64,000 nt of DNA from Nocardioides mangrovi (lineage in GTDB: Bacteria > Actinomycetota > Actinomycetes > Propionibacteriales > Nocardioidaceae). The notes under the pieces were generated by a model, which worked only from the letters and a program-made list of their open reading frames with translations, did not search any database and was not told the DNA's origin. The translations under genes and the position numbers were made by a program. This document shows positions 43,774 to 52,800 of this stretch, piece by piece (position 1 is the stretch's first letter; each line of letters starts with the position of its first letter). The stretch is from positions 1-64,000 of the forward strand of contig NZ_JAIQZJ010000020.1 of the NCBI RefSeq assembly GCF_020073815.1, given 5' to 3'.

Positions 43774-45170
43774 TTCGAGACCTCGTAGCCCAGGGTCTTG
43801 GCCTGGTTCTCGATCTCGGTCTGCCACGCGGGCAGCAGGGACTCGATGGTCTTGCCCTGCGTCATGCCGGCCTGGACGACCTTGGCCCAGATGGCCTCCT
43901 GGCTGAACGCCGCGGAGCCCCAGCCCGACCACACCTCACCGGCCGCCTGCTGGAACGGCTCGGAGATGTCGTTGGCGTAGTAGCCGCTCTTCTGCGTCTC
44001 GGCCACCCAGTCGGACGCCGCCGACGAGAAGGCCGGGTACGTCGGGGCGAGGGTGCCGTCGAAGGAGGACTGGCTGGTCACCCAGGTGGCGAAGTCGGAG
44101 GCCGCGGCGAGGTTCTTGCTGTGCGAGGAGATCCACCAGGCACCGCCACCGACGTTGCCGGTCGAGGTGTCGGAGGCGTCCGACCACTTCAGCGGAGCGG
44201 CGGCGGCGATCTCACCGGCCGGGGTCTTCAGGGTGCCCTGGAAGACCGAGCCGCCGTACCACGACGGGCCGGGCAGCATGAGGACCTTGTCGCCCTCGGT
44301 CTTGGCGAACTCCGGGCCGAAGAGCGACAGCGTCGACATCGTCTTGTTGGCGATGAGCTTGTCGAGCATCTGCGCGGCCTTCACGCAGTTCGGGTCGGAG
44401 GTGTCGACGGTGACCGAGGTGGCGCCGGTGACGTCGTTGGCGGGGCACTCGGCGGCCCACATGTAGATCTCGGGGGTCCAGGCGTCGCCGGCCGTGCCGA
44501 CGATGTAGCCGGGGTGCTCGGTGGCGACCTTGTCGGCGAGCGCCTCGTAGTCCTCCCACGTGGTGGGGACGGTGTAGCCGAACTGGTCCATGAGCTTCTT
44601 GTTGTACCAGAGCACGTTCTGGGCCAGGTCGTTGCGCAGGCAGTAGGAGACGCCGTCGATGGTGCACACGTCCAGGGCGCCGTCGGCGAAGCCGCTGAGG
44701 GTGTCGTCGGGGACCAGGCCCTTGTTCATCGCGGCCAGGTCTCCGGTGCCGTCGAAGGAGCCCCACGACGCCGAGTTGTTGTCGGTGGTGAACACGACGT
44801 CGGGCCAGCCGGAGCCGGCGCGGTCGAAGAGCTGGAACTTCGTCTTGAAGCTGTTGGACCCGTTCGCGTTGCCGTCGTAGGTGACGATCTTGACCGGGTT
44901 GTCCGGGTGCGCCTTGTTGTAGGCCTCGGCGGCCGGCTGCCGGGTGGAGTCGACCCAGACCGTGATCTGCGAGTCACCCTGGGTCTCGGCCTTGAAGCCG
45001 TACTGGCTGTCGGAGTCGGCGATGTCCTTGCTGCCGCCGACGCTCGTCCCGCCGCCACAGGCGGCGAGGGCGAAGGCGCCGACGACCACGCCGGCGAGCG
45101 CCGCGGCCCGTACGCGGCTGGCTCGGCGAGGACGCCGTCCCGGGGTGAGGTTCGTGGGAACCATCTCCAT
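43770..45170 (-). CDS. Sugar ABC transporter substrate-binding lipoprotein
   Basis: A 466-residue SBP_bac_1 (MalE-type) lipoprotein. Signal peptide to residue 37 with twin arginines in the n-region, lipobox LAAC with Cys38. The mature part has the usual two-lobe features (DVVFTTDNNSASWGSFDGTG, LPGPSWYGG). ATG 45170 follows AAGGAA; ATG 45164 is possible. It lies behind the GntR-type operator at 45244. Ligand probably an oligosaccharide or acidic sugar. Confidence 0.9.
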   Translation of the reverse strand: MEMVPTNLTPGRRPRRASRVRAAALAGVVVGAFALAACGGGTSVGGSKDIADSDSQYGFKAETQGDSQITVWVDSTRQPAAEAYNKAHPDNPVKIVTYDGNANGSNSFKTKFQLFDRAGSGWPDVVFTTDNNSASWGSFDGTGDLAAMNKGLVPDDTLSGFADGALDVCTIDGVSYCLRNDLAQNVLWYNKKLMDQFGYTVPTTWEDYEALADKVATEHPGYIVGTAGDAWTPEIYMWAAECPANDVTGATSVTVDTSDPNCVKAAQMLDKLIANKTMSTLSLFGPEFAKTEGDKVLMLPGPSWYGGSVFQGTLKTPAGEIAAAAPLKWSDASDTSTGNVGGGAWWISSHSKNLAAASDFATWVTSQSSFDGTLAPTYPAFSSAASDWVAETQKSGYYANDISEPFQQAAGEVWSGWGSAAFSQEAIWAKVVQAGMTQGKTIESLLPAWQTEIENQAKTLGYEVSK

Positions 45171-45241
45171 GCTGCTTCCTTCTCTCGATCTCTTTCGATG
45201 AGGCGTTCCGGCGGGCTGCGGGCCAGGAACCTGTGATGGGG

Positions 45242-45270
45242 ATAACATCATACATGTGACGTATGCGCAA
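45242..45270. promoter_or_regulatory. Shared GntR-type operator and divergent promoters
   Basis: For the importer (minus): -35 TTGCGC (45270-45265), 17-bp spacer, -10 TGTTAT (45247-45242). For the regulator (plus): TAACAT (45243-45248) ends seven bases before GTG 45256, a leaderless arrangement. Between them lies CATAC-N7-GTATG (45249-45265). The decamer AACATCATAC (45244-45253) recurs exactly at 63031-63040. Confidence 0.6.
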
Positions 45271-46083
45271 GCACCTGACGAGACCTCGTCCCCGACCCCC
45301 CGATCCACCCCGTCCGCGATCGCCCGGAACGCCCCCGCGGGCCGTCGGCGACGCCGCAGCCTGGCGACGATCGTGGTGGCCGAGCTGGTCGACGACGTCG
45401 TCGGGGGCCGGTACGCCGCGGGCTCGGCGCTGCCCAACGAGGCTGACCTCGGCGCCCGGTTCGGGGTCTCGCGCACCGTCGTGCGCGAGTCGGTCAAGCT
45501 GCTGCAGGACCGGGGCCTGGTGCGCAGCCACCAGGGCGTCGGCACGGTCGTGCGGGAGTTCGACGCCTGGGACCTGATCGACGACGACGTGCTGTCCGCG
45601 CTGGTCCGCCACGACGAGTCACGCGCCATCCTCGACGAGCTCGTGGCCGTCCGCGCGGGGCTCGAGCGCGACATGGCCGCCGCGACGGCAGGGTCGGGGA
45701 CGGACGTCGCCGAGGTGCGCGCGGCGTACGAGCGGATGGCGGCGCTGCGCGAGGACCCGATCGCCTTCGGGCTGGCGGACGTCGCCTTCCACGACGCCGT
45801 CATGCGGCTCTCGGGCAACCGGCTCGGGCGGGTGATCGTGAACCGGATCCACGACAAGGCGAGGACGACCGAGCGCTACCACGGCGCCGTGACGCCGGAG
45901 GCGGTGACGCGGACGCTGGCCGAGCACGCGGCCGTCCTCGCGGCGCTGGAGGCGGCCGACGCCGACGCCGCCGGGACGGCGATGCACGCTCACATCACCG
46001 GCTCCTGGGCGCGGCGCCGGCCGGCTCAGACGCTGCGCGACATCAGGAGGTCTGCTGCACCGTCCTCGGACGCAGGTGGGTGA
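45256..46083 (+). CDS. GntR-family regulator, FadR subfamily
   Basis: A 275-residue regulator: a 35-residue Arg-rich leader, winged helix (about 38-105: AAGSALPNEADLGARFGVSRTVVRESVKLLQDRGLV), and an all-helical FCD effector domain with metal-type residues in ADVAFHDAVM, LAEHAAVL and MHAHITGS. GTG 45256 lies within its own operator, implying autorepression. It is divergent from the sugar importer. The 3' end overlaps the convergent SDR gene by 41 bp. Confidence 0.88.
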   Translation: MTYAQAPDETSSPTPRSTPSAIARNAPAGRRRRRSLATIVVAELVDDVVGGRYAAGSALPNEADLGARFGVSRTVVRESVKLLQDRGLVRSHQGVGTVVREFDAWDLIDDDVLSALVRHDESRAILDELVAVRAGLERDMAAATAGSGTDVAEVRAAYERMAALREDPIAFGLADVAFHDAVMRLSGNRLGRVIVNRIHDKARTTERYHGAVTPEAVTRTLAEHAAVLAALEAADADAAGTAMHAHITGSWARRRPAQTLRDIRRSAAPSSDAGG

Positions 46084-46813
46084 TGCCGCCGTCCACGTCG
46101 AGCGCGGTGCCGGTGGTCGAGCCCGAGCGCGGGCTGGCCAGGTAGGCCACCGCGTCGGCGACCTCCTGCGGCGTCACCATCCGCCCGGTCGCCTGCCGGG
46201 CGTCGAGGGCGGCCTTCTCCTTCACCGGGTCGGGGAACTTCGCGAGCATCCGGTCCACGAAGCCGGTGTGCACGGTGCCGGGCGAGACGCAGTTGACCCG
46301 GATGCCCTCGCCGACGTAGTCGGTGGCCATGGCGTACGTGAGCGCCAGGACCGCGCCCTTCGAGGCGTTGTAGGCCACCCGCTGGGGCAGCCCGTTGAGG
46401 GCACCGATCGAGCACATGTTGACGATCGCGGCGTGCTCGGAGCCGCGCAGGTGCGGCAGCACAGCGGCCGAGCTGCGCGCGATGCCGACCACGTTGACGT
46501 CGAGGACGCGGTGCCAGTCCTCGTCCGAGAGGTCCTCGACGGTCCCGACCGCGCTGATGCCCGCGTTGTTGACGAGCACGTCGATGCCGCCGAGCTCGGC
46601 GACCACCTGCGCGACCGCGGCGTCGATCGAGGCCCGGTCCGTCACGTCGCAGGTCACCCCGAGGATCCCGTCGGGCAGCTCGCCGACGTCGAGGTCGAGG
46701 GCCGCGACCCGTGCCCCGCGCTCGCCCAGCTCCTCGGCGATCGCGAGGCCGATGCCGGCCGCGCCTCCGGTGACGACGGCGACCAGGCCGTCGTACTCCG
46801 CCGGCCGGGTCAT
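46043..46813 (-). CDS. SDR, probable 2-keto-3-deoxy-L-fuconate-type dehydrogenase
   Basis: A 256-residue NAD-dependent SDR: TGGAAGIG (15-22), NNAG (82-85), Ser135, Tyr148, Lys152. In the oxidative L-fucose and L-rhamnose routes an SDR converts 2-keto-3-deoxy-sugar acid to the 2,4-diketo acid, which an FAH enzyme then cuts; the neighbouring upstream gene is such an FAH enzyme and the two overlap by one base. Substrate is inferred from this pairing. Last gene of the nine-gene operon. Confidence 0.82.
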   Translation of the reverse strand: MTRPAEYDGLVAVVTGGAAGIGLAIAEELGERGARVAALDLDVGELPDGILGVTCDVTDRASIDAAVAQVVAELGGIDVLVNNAGISAVGTVEDLSDEDWHRVLDVNVVGIARSSAAVLPHLRGSEHAAIVNMCSIGALNGLPQRVAYNASKGAVLALTYAMATDYVGEGIRVNCVSPGTVHTGFVDRMLAKFPDPVKEKAALDARQATGRMVTPQEVADAVAYLASPRSGSTTGTALDVDGGITHLRPRTVQQTS

Positions 46814-47664
46814 CACGCCTGCCCGAAGGTCTGCCGGGCCGAGCCGAGCCCGGTGATCGAGAGCTCGACGACGTCCCCCGCGCGCAGGTAGGGCTTGTCG
46901 GCCTGGCCCATCGCGACGCCCGCCGGAGTGCCGGTGTTGATGAGGTCGCCGGGCTCGAGGACCATGAACTGGCTGAGGTACCAGACGACGTGCGCGACGC
47001 TGAAGACCATGTCGGCGGTGGTGCCGTCCTGGCGCTGCACGCCGTTGACGGACAGCTCGAGGCGCAGGTCCTGCGGGTCGGGCACCTCGTTGGCGGTGAC
47101 CAGCTCGCCGCCGAGCGGGTTGAAGGTCTCGCAGCTCTTGCCCTTGTCCCACTGGCCGCCGCGCTCGATCTGGAACTCGCGCTCCGAGACGTCGTGGGAG
47201 AGCACGTAGCCGGCGACGTGGTCGAGCGCCTGCTCCGGCGACTCGAGGTAGCGGGCCCGGGTGCCGATGACGACCCCGAGCTCGACCTCCCAGTCGGTCT
47301 TCACCGAGTTGCGCGGCACCAGCACCGTGTCGAAGGGGCCGACGACGGTGGAGGGGTCCTTCATGAAGACGACGGGCTCGGCCGGGATCTCGGCGTTGGT
47401 CTCCGCCGCGTGGTCGCGGTAGTTCAGGCCGATGCAGACGATCTTGCCCGGGCGTGCGAGGGCGGGACCGACCCGCAGGTCGGCGGCACCGTCGAGCGGC
47501 TCGAGGCTGCCGGCCGCGACGGCGTCGGCGACGCGCTCCAGTCCGCCGCCGGCGAAGAACGCCGGGCCGAGATCCTGCGTCAGCGGGCGCAGGTCGAGGT
47601 GGGTGCCGTCGACGACGACGGTCGGGATCTCCGAGCCGGCGTCGCCGAGTCGTGCGAGTCGCAT
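46813..47664 (-). CDS. FAH-family 2,4-diketo-3-deoxy-sugar-acid hydrolase
   Basis: A 283-residue FAH-family enzyme with motif DWEVELGVVIG (metal ExE), SHDVSEREFQ and GDLINTGTPAGVAMG. This subgroup includes 2,4-diketo-3-deoxy-L-fuconate hydrolase, giving pyruvate and L-lactate, and is often mislabelled ureidoglycolate lyase. AAGGAGACACC precedes the ATG. Its coupling to an SDR supports the diketo route. Confidence 0.85.
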   Translation of the reverse strand: MRLARLGDAGSEIPTVVVDGTHLDLRPLTQDLGPAFFAGGGLERVADAVAAGSLEPLDGAADLRVGPALARPGKIVCIGLNYRDHAAETNAEIPAEPVVFMKDPSTVVGPFDTVLVPRNSVKTDWEVELGVVIGTRARYLESPEQALDHVAGYVLSHDVSEREFQIERGGQWDKGKSCETFNPLGGELVTANEVPDPQDLRLELSVNGVQRQDGTTADMVFSVAHVVWYLSQFMVLEPGDLINTGTPAGVAMGQADKPYLRAGDVVELSITGLGSARQTFGQA

Positions 47665-47688
47665 GGTGTCTCCTTCGTGCGGTTGCGT

Positions 47689-48624
47689 TCAGCGGACCAC
47701 GGGGTCCGAGTGGTCGAGGGTGTCGAGATCGGGTCGGGAGGGCAGCCCCTCCCAGTCGCCGGGCGCGAGGCAGGCGAAGGCGCCGCAGCGCACGGCGGTC
47801 CGCAACCGCTCCTCCGGCGGCCTGCCGCCGAGCAGCTCGGCGAGGTAGCCGGCGACGAAGGCGTCCCCGGCCCCGACGGTGTCGACCACCGGGACCGGGA
47901 CGGCGGGCACGTCGTATGTCGTCGCGGCGAGGCGGGCGACGCAACCGGCGGCACCGCGCTTGAGCACCACGTCGCCGGCGGTCGTCTCGGCGAGCTCGGC
48001 GAGCAGCGCGTAGGGGTCGGTCGTCGGGGTGCCGGTCAGCAGGCGCGCCTCGTCCTCGCCCGCGAAGACGACGTCGGCGCGGGCGGCCAGGTCCCGGTAG
48101 ACGGCGGCGGCGTCCCGGTCGCCCCAGACACGGGCCCGGTGGTTGACGTCGAACGCGACGACCGTGCGGGCGCCGGCCAGGTCGAGCGCGGCGTGCGTTG
48201 CGGCTCGCGCGGTGTCGGAGAGACCGGGGGTGATCCCGGTCAGGTGCAGCACGTCGGCGGCGGCGAGAGCCGCGGCCGGCAGGTCCTCGGGGCGCAGCCG
48301 GCTCCCGGCGCTGCCGTCGCGGTAGTACCAGACCCGGGCGCGGCCGGGCGAGGTCGTCTCCTTGACCATGAGCGCGGTCGGGGCCGTCTCGTCCGCCTGC
48401 GCGAGCACGGTGACGTCCTCGGCGCGCAGCTCGCGCAGCACCCGGGAGCCGAGGGAGTCCCTGCCGACGCGGCCGATCCAGGTGGCCGGCGCACCGAGGC
48501 GGCGTACGCCGATCGCGACGTTGCTCTCGGCCCCGCCGATCCCGACGCCGGCGGTCGTGGCGTGGGCGAGGGGGCCGGCGGACACCAGGGCGAGGGTCTC
48601 GCCGACCGTGACGAGCCCGCTCAC
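47689..48624 (-). CDS. PfkB-family sugar kinase, probable 2-keto-3-deoxygluconate kinase
   Basis: A 311-residue ribokinase-fold kinase. N-terminal GETLALVS and GGAESNVAIGVRRLG (substrate site); catalytic DTVGAGDAFVAGY near residue 250. The gene next to it encodes a KDPG-type aldolase, so 2-keto-3-deoxygluconate is the most likely substrate, giving KDPG. GTG 48624 overlaps the aldolase stop as GTGA. Confidence 0.88.
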   Translation of the reverse strand: MSGLVTVGETLALVSAGPLAHATTAGVGIGGAESNVAIGVRRLGAPATWIGRVGRDSLGSRVLRELRAEDVTVLAQADETAPTALMVKETTSPGRARVWYYRDGSAGSRLRPEDLPAAALAAADVLHLTGITPGLSDTARAATHAALDLAGARTVVAFDVNHRARVWGDRDAAAVYRDLAARADVVFAGEDEARLLTGTPTTDPYALLAELAETTAGDVVLKRGAAGCVARLAATTYDVPAVPVPVVDTVGAGDAFVAGYLAELLGGRPPEERLRTAVRCGAFACLAPGDWEGLPSRPDLDTLDHSDPVVR

Positions 48625-49169
48625 GGCCGCCGCCAGCTGCCGCTGACCGCGAGCACCGTGGGCCGCTCGAGGTAGACGGGAACCAGGTCCGGGGTGATGC
48701 CGCCGCTCGGGACGACCCGGACGTCGGGGAAGGGGCCGGCGAGCGCGTCGACCATGGCCGGGCCACCGAGGACCGCGGCGGGGAAGAGCTTCACGGTGCT
48801 CAGCCCCACCGCGACGGCGGCCATCACCTCGCCGGGGGTGGCGACACCGGGGAGGACGTCGACGCCGCGGTCGAGGCACCGCGCGACCACGTCGGCCCGG
48901 AAGCCGGGTGTCACGACGAAGCGTGCGCCCGCGTCGACGACGGCGTCCACCTGCTCGGTGGTGGTCACGGTGCCGGCCCCGACCAGCACGTCGGTCCGGC
49001 CGCCGACCCCGGCGATCGCCTCGACGGCGGCGTCGGTGCGCAGCGCGATCTCGACCAGTCCGTGCCCGGCCGCGGCGATCTCGTCGACCAGCGCCGGGGC
49101 CTCGGCGGCGTGGCCGACGACCGCGAGCGGGAGGAACCGCTCACGGGCGAGGACGTCGAGCAGGGTCAT
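48621..49169 (-). CDS. KDPG/KHG-type aldolase
   Basis: A 182-residue class I aldolase that splits 2-keto-3-deoxy-6-phosphogluconate (or the galactonate analogue) to pyruvate and glyceraldehyde 3-phosphate. Schiff-base Lys127 is in STVKLFPA and the general acid/base Glu40 in LVEIALRT; VGAGTV and PSGGI bind phosphate. It is about 20 residues shorter than E. coli Eda. Overlaps both neighbours by 4 bp. Confidence 0.9.
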   Translation of the reverse strand: MTLLDVLARERFLPLAVVGHAAEAPALVDEIAAAGHGLVEIALRTDAAVEAIAGVGGRTDVLVGAGTVTTTEQVDAVVDAGARFVVTPGFRADVVARCLDRGVDVLPGVATPGEVMAAVAVGLSTVKLFPAAVLGGPAMVDALAGPFPDVRVVPSGGITPDLVPVYLERPTVLAVSGSWRRP

Positions 49170-49927
49170 CGGCCGAGCCAGCCGCCGTCCACGGGGAGCA
49201 CGACGCCGTCGACGTAGTCGGAGGCCGGGCTGGCGAGGAAGACCGTGGCGCCGGCGAGGTCGTCGGCGCGGCCCCAGCGGCCGGCCGGGATCCGCTCCAG
49301 GATGGAGCGCGAGCGGTCGGGGTCGTCCTGCAGGGCCTGGGTGTTGTCGGTGGCGATGTAGCCGGGCGCGATGGCGTTGACGTTGACGCCACGCGGTGCC
49401 CACTCATTGGCGAGGGCCTTGGTGAGACCGGCGATGCCGGACTTCGACGCGGCGTAGCCGGGCACGTTGATGCCGCCCTGGAAGGAGAGCAGCGACGCGG
49501 TGAACACGACCTTCCCGGACCCGCGCTCGAGCATGGGGGCCGCGAGCGCCTGGGTGAGCGCGAACTGCGAGGAGAGGTTGACCGCGATCACCTCGTCCCA
49601 CAGCTCGCGGGCGTGCTCGACCGCCGGCTGGCGGCGGATGGTGCCGGCGTTGTTGACCAGGATGTCCGGCGCCCGCTCGGCGAGCTCGGCACCGAGGGCG
49701 GCGACGGCGTCGGTGTCGGCGAAGTCGCAGCGACGGCCCTCGAAGGTGCGACCGGCGGCGGTGACCGACCGGCCCACCTCGCTCGCCCCGGGATCGGCCT
49801 CGAGCTGGGCGCTGACCCCGATGACGTCCGCGCCGGCCTCGGCCAGCGCGACGGCCATCGCCAGGCCGATGCCGCGGCGCGCGCCGGTGACGACGGCGAG
49901 GCGGCCGGTGAGGTCGAAGGGGCTCAC
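49166..49927 (-). CDS. SDR, KduD-like (2-deoxy-D-gluconate 3-dehydrogenase type)
   Basis: A 253-residue SDR: TGARRGIG (14-21), NNAG (92-95), Ser145, Tyr158, Lys162. The segment FDLTGRLAVVTGARRGIG and the end VLPVDGGWLGR match the KduD group, which interconverts 3-deoxy-hexulosonates from uronate or polysaccharide-lyase breakdown. That fits the KDG kinase and aldolase next to it. GTG 49927 overlaps the upstream stop. Confidence 0.83.
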   Translation of the reverse strand: MSPFDLTGRLAVVTGARRGIGLAMAVALAEAGADVIGVSAQLEADPGASEVGRSVTAAGRTFEGRRCDFADTDAVAALGAELAERAPDILVNNAGTIRRQPAVEHARELWDEVIAVNLSSQFALTQALAAPMLERGSGKVVFTASLLSFQGGINVPGYAASKSGIAGLTKALANEWAPRGVNVNAIAPGYIATDNTQALQDDPDRSRSILERIPAGRWGRADDLAGATVFLASPASDYVDGVVLPVDGGWLGR

Positions 49928-50949
49928 CGGTCCGCCACCTGGCAGTCGACGAGGATCTTCATGGCCCGGCCCGACTCGAGCGCGGTGAACGCGTCGGCCA
50001 CGGCCGTCAGCGGCACGACCTCGGAGATCACCGCGTCCGCCGGGACCACGCCGCTGGCGAGGAGCTCGACCGCGCGCTCGAAGTCGGTGCGCTCGTAGAC
50101 ACGGGCCCCCAGGAGGCGCAGCTCGCGCCAGAAGACCCGCTGGAGGTCGACCGGCTTGGGCTGCGGGTGGATCGCGACGACCACGACCGTGCCCCGCACC
50201 TTGGCCACCGCGGTGGCGCTCAGCACCGCCGCGGCCGCGCCGGAGACCTCGAAGACGACGTCGGCACCGGCACCGCCGGTCCACGACTCGACGACGCCGA
50301 CGAGGTCGGTCTCGCCGGGGTCGACGGCGCGCAGGCCGAAGCCCTCGATCATCGCGCGGCGACCAGGATCCGGCTCGACGACGAGGACCTCGGCACCCGC
50401 GTCGCGGGCGACGACCGCGATGAGCACGCCGATCGGGCCGCCCCCGAGGACGACCGCGCGGTCCCCGGCCGCGAGCTCCGAGCGGCGTACGTCGTGAACG
50501 GCCACGGCGACCGGCTCGACCAGCGCGGCATGCCGGAGCGAGAGCCCGGCGGGGAGGCCGACCAGCAGGTCGGCGCGGACGTTCCACCGGCCCTGCAGTG
50601 CACCCGGGGAGTCGATGCCGACGAAGTCGAGGTGCTGGCAGACGTGCTGGTGACCCGCGCGGCAGGCCGGGCAGGTGCCGTCCCACACGAGCGGCATGAC
50701 GGTCACGGCGTCGCCGACGTCCCACCCCCCGACGCCCGCGCCCACGGCGGCGACCAGGCCGGACATCTCGTGGCCGATCACGGCCGGCGTGGCGACCCGG
50801 GCGTCCATGTCGCCGTGGAAGACGTGGAGGTCGGTCCCGCAGATGCCGGCGTACGCCACGGCGATCTGGACCTCCCCCGGTCCGGGCGGCAGGACGGCCG
50901 CCTCGCCGACCTCGATGGTGCGGGGGGCGACGTAGGACGCGCTGAGCAT
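49924..50949 (-). CDS. Zinc-dependent MDR alcohol/polyol dehydrogenase
   Basis: A 341-residue medium-chain dehydrogenase. Catalytic zinc: Cys37-type in GICGTDLH, GHEMSG. The structural-zinc lobe CPACRAGHQHVC has only three of the usual four cysteines. The Rossmann motif is VLGGGPIGVLIAVVA. It likely oxidises a sugar or sugar acid hydroxyl with NAD. Regular position in the operon, 24 bp after the aldo/keto reductase. Confidence 0.88.
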   Translation of the reverse strand: MLSASYVAPRTIEVGEAAVLPPGPGEVQIAVAYAGICGTDLHVFHGDMDARVATPAVIGHEMSGLVAAVGAGVGGWDVGDAVTVMPLVWDGTCPACRAGHQHVCQHLDFVGIDSPGALQGRWNVRADLLVGLPAGLSLRHAALVEPVAVAVHDVRRSELAAGDRAVVLGGGPIGVLIAVVARDAGAEVLVVEPDPGRRAMIEGFGLRAVDPGETDLVGVVESWTGGAGADVVFEVSGAAAAVLSATAVAKVRGTVVVVAIHPQPKPVDLQRVFWRELRLLGARVYERTDFERAVELLASGVVPADAVISEVVPLTAVADAFTALESGRAMKILVDCQVADR

Positions 50950-50973
50950 GGGTGTTCTCTCTCGGTCGGAGGG

Positions 50974-51948
50974 TCAGGAGTCGAGCTCGGCCCACGCCGG
51001 CGCGGGCACGGTGGCGTCCCGGCGGGCCACTAGCTGGGCGACCTGCTCGGGGTCGCGCAGTCCGGCGACCACCGACACGACGGCGGGGTGCCGGAGCGGG
51101 AACTGCACGGCCGCGTCGGGGAGGGTCACGCCCCACCGCTCGCAGACGTCGGCGAGGCCGTTGACCCGCGCGAGCAGCTCGGCGCTCGCCGGCTGGTAGT
51201 CGTACATGGCGTCGGCGGTCGGTCGCGGCCGCGCGAGGAGCCCGGAGTTGAACGGCGCGGCGGCCACCACGGACACGCCCCGCTCAGCGCAGGTGTCCAC
51301 GAGCTCCTGCCCGCTGCGGTCGAGCAGGGTCCAGCGGTTCGCGAGCATGACGACGTCGAGGTCGGTCTCGAGGACGGCGCGCAGCGGCACGGCCACCTGG
51401 TTCATGCCGATGCCGACGGCGCCGATCACCCCGCTGTCGCGCAGCTCGACCAGCGCGGGGATCGCCTCGGCGATCGCCTGGTCGGCGTGGTCGTCGGGGT
51501 CGTGGACGTAGACGATGTCGATCCGGTCGAGCCCCAGGCGCTCCCGGCTCTCCTCGAGGCTGCGCCGGACGCCGGCCGCCGAGAAGTCCCACCGGCGCAC
51601 CAGGGCGTCGGGCACGTCGAAGCCGCCCGCGGCCAGGTCGGACCCCGTCGGCGCCGGGTGCGGGTCGAGCGCGCGCCCGACCTTCGTCGAGACGGTGAAG
51701 GTCGCACGCGGGTAGTCCGCGAGGGCGCGCCCCAGCCGGAGCTCCGAGAGGCCGAGCCCGTAGTGCGGCGCGGTGTCGAAGTAGCGGATGCCGGCGTCGT
51801 ACGCCGCGGCGACGGCGGCCCGCCCCTCCTCCTCGGTGGTCGCCCGGTAGAGGTTGCCGAGCGAGGCGCCGCCGAAGCCGAGGTCGGTCACCCGGACGTC
51901 GGTGCCGCCGATCGGGACCGGGACCGGCGCCACGGTCGGGCCCGTCAT
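50974..51948 (-). CDS. Aldo/keto reductase, L-fucose/aldose 1-dehydrogenase type
   Basis: A 324-residue AKR. Catalytic tetrad: Asp and Tyr in FDTAPHYGLG, Lys in STKVG and His in YVHDPDD. The group includes L-fucose and D-threo-aldose 1-dehydrogenases, oxidising the free sugar to the lactone. This is the first chemical step expected before the lactonase encoded just upstream. ATGA overlap with that gene. Confidence 0.86.
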   Translation of the reverse strand: MTGPTVAPVPVPIGGTDVRVTDLGFGGASLGNLYRATTEEEGRAAVAAAYDAGIRYFDTAPHYGLGLSELRLGRALADYPRATFTVSTKVGRALDPHPAPTGSDLAAGGFDVPDALVRRWDFSAAGVRRSLEESRERLGLDRIDIVYVHDPDDHADQAIAEAIPALVELRDSGVIGAVGIGMNQVAVPLRAVLETDLDVVMLANRWTLLDRSGQELVDTCAERGVSVVAAAPFNSGLLARPRPTADAMYDYQPASAELLARVNGLADVCERWGVTLPDAAVQFPLRHPAVVSVVAGLRDPEQVAQLVARRDATVPAPAWAELDS

Positions 51949-52790
51949 GCCGACTCCAGGTCGTACCAGCGGGCGGCGGTGCCGCCCTCGACCTCGGCGC
52001 GCTCGTCGTCGGAGAGGCCCGCGACCAGGCGACCGCCGATGCTCGCGACGAGCTCGTACTCGGCGCCCGCGAGCAGGCAGACCGGCCAGTCGGAGCCGAC
52101 CATGGTGCGCGCGGCGCCGAAGCGGTCCAGGACGGTGTCGGCCGCGGGCTGCAGGTCGGCGAGCCGCCACCGGCTCCAGGACGCCTCGGTGACCAGTCCG
52201 GAGAGCTTGACCGCGACGTTCTCGAGCGCCGCCAGGGCGGTCAGGTCGGCGCGCCACTGCGTCAGGTCGCCGCGCGCGATCGGCGGCTTGCCGGCGTGGT
52301 CGAGGACGAAGGAGACCTCCGGCAGCTCGGCGACGGCCCGGGTCACGGCGGGGAGCTGCTCGGGCGAGACGACCAGGTCCCAGACCAGGCCGTGCCGGGC
52401 GAGGACGCGCAGGCCGCGTCGGACGGCGGGCCGGTCGAGCCAGGCCTTGTCCGGCTCGACCTGGAGCTGGTGCCGGGCGCCGACCAGGTGCCGGCCGCCG
52501 GGCAGCTCGCGAGCGGCGGCGACCGTCTCGTCGAGGTCGGGAGCCTCCAGGTCGAACCAACCGACGACGCCGAGCACCAGCGGCTCGGCCGCGGCCAGCG
52601 CGAGGAGGTCACGGGTCTCGTCCGGGTCGGCCACGGTGTGCACGACGACGGTGCCGTCGACCTCGGCCTCGGCGAGCTGCGTCGCGAGCTCGGAGAACCG
52701 GAACGACCGGCGCAGCACCGGGAGGTCGTCGGTCCAGGGCTGGGGCCGGTCGCGGAGGTCCCAGACGTGGTGGTGCGCGTCGATCCGCAT
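51945..52790 (-). CDS. Amidohydrolase-family sugar lactonase (L-fuconolactonase-like)
   Basis: A 281-residue amidohydrolase (amidohydro_2). MRIDAHHHVWD at the N-terminus, FVLDHAGKPP mid-protein and MVGSDWPV near the end are the barrel metal motifs. The group contains L-fuconolactonase and related sugar-acid lactonases. It would hydrolyse the lactone made by the aldo/keto reductase. Ten bp separate it from the dehydratase. Confidence 0.87.
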   Translation of the reverse strand: MRIDAHHHVWDLRDRPQPWTDDLPVLRRSFRFSELATQLAEAEVDGTVVVHTVADPDETRDLLALAAAEPLVLGVVGWFDLEAPDLDETVAAARELPGGRHLVGARHQLQVEPDKAWLDRPAVRRGLRVLARHGLVWDLVVSPEQLPAVTRAVAELPEVSFVLDHAGKPPIARGDLTQWRADLTALAALENVAVKLSGLVTEASWSRWRLADLQPAADTVLDRFGAARTMVGSDWPVCLLAGAEYELVASIGGRLVAGLSDDERAEVEGGTAARWYDLESA

Positions 52791-52800
52791 GGCGGCCGGC

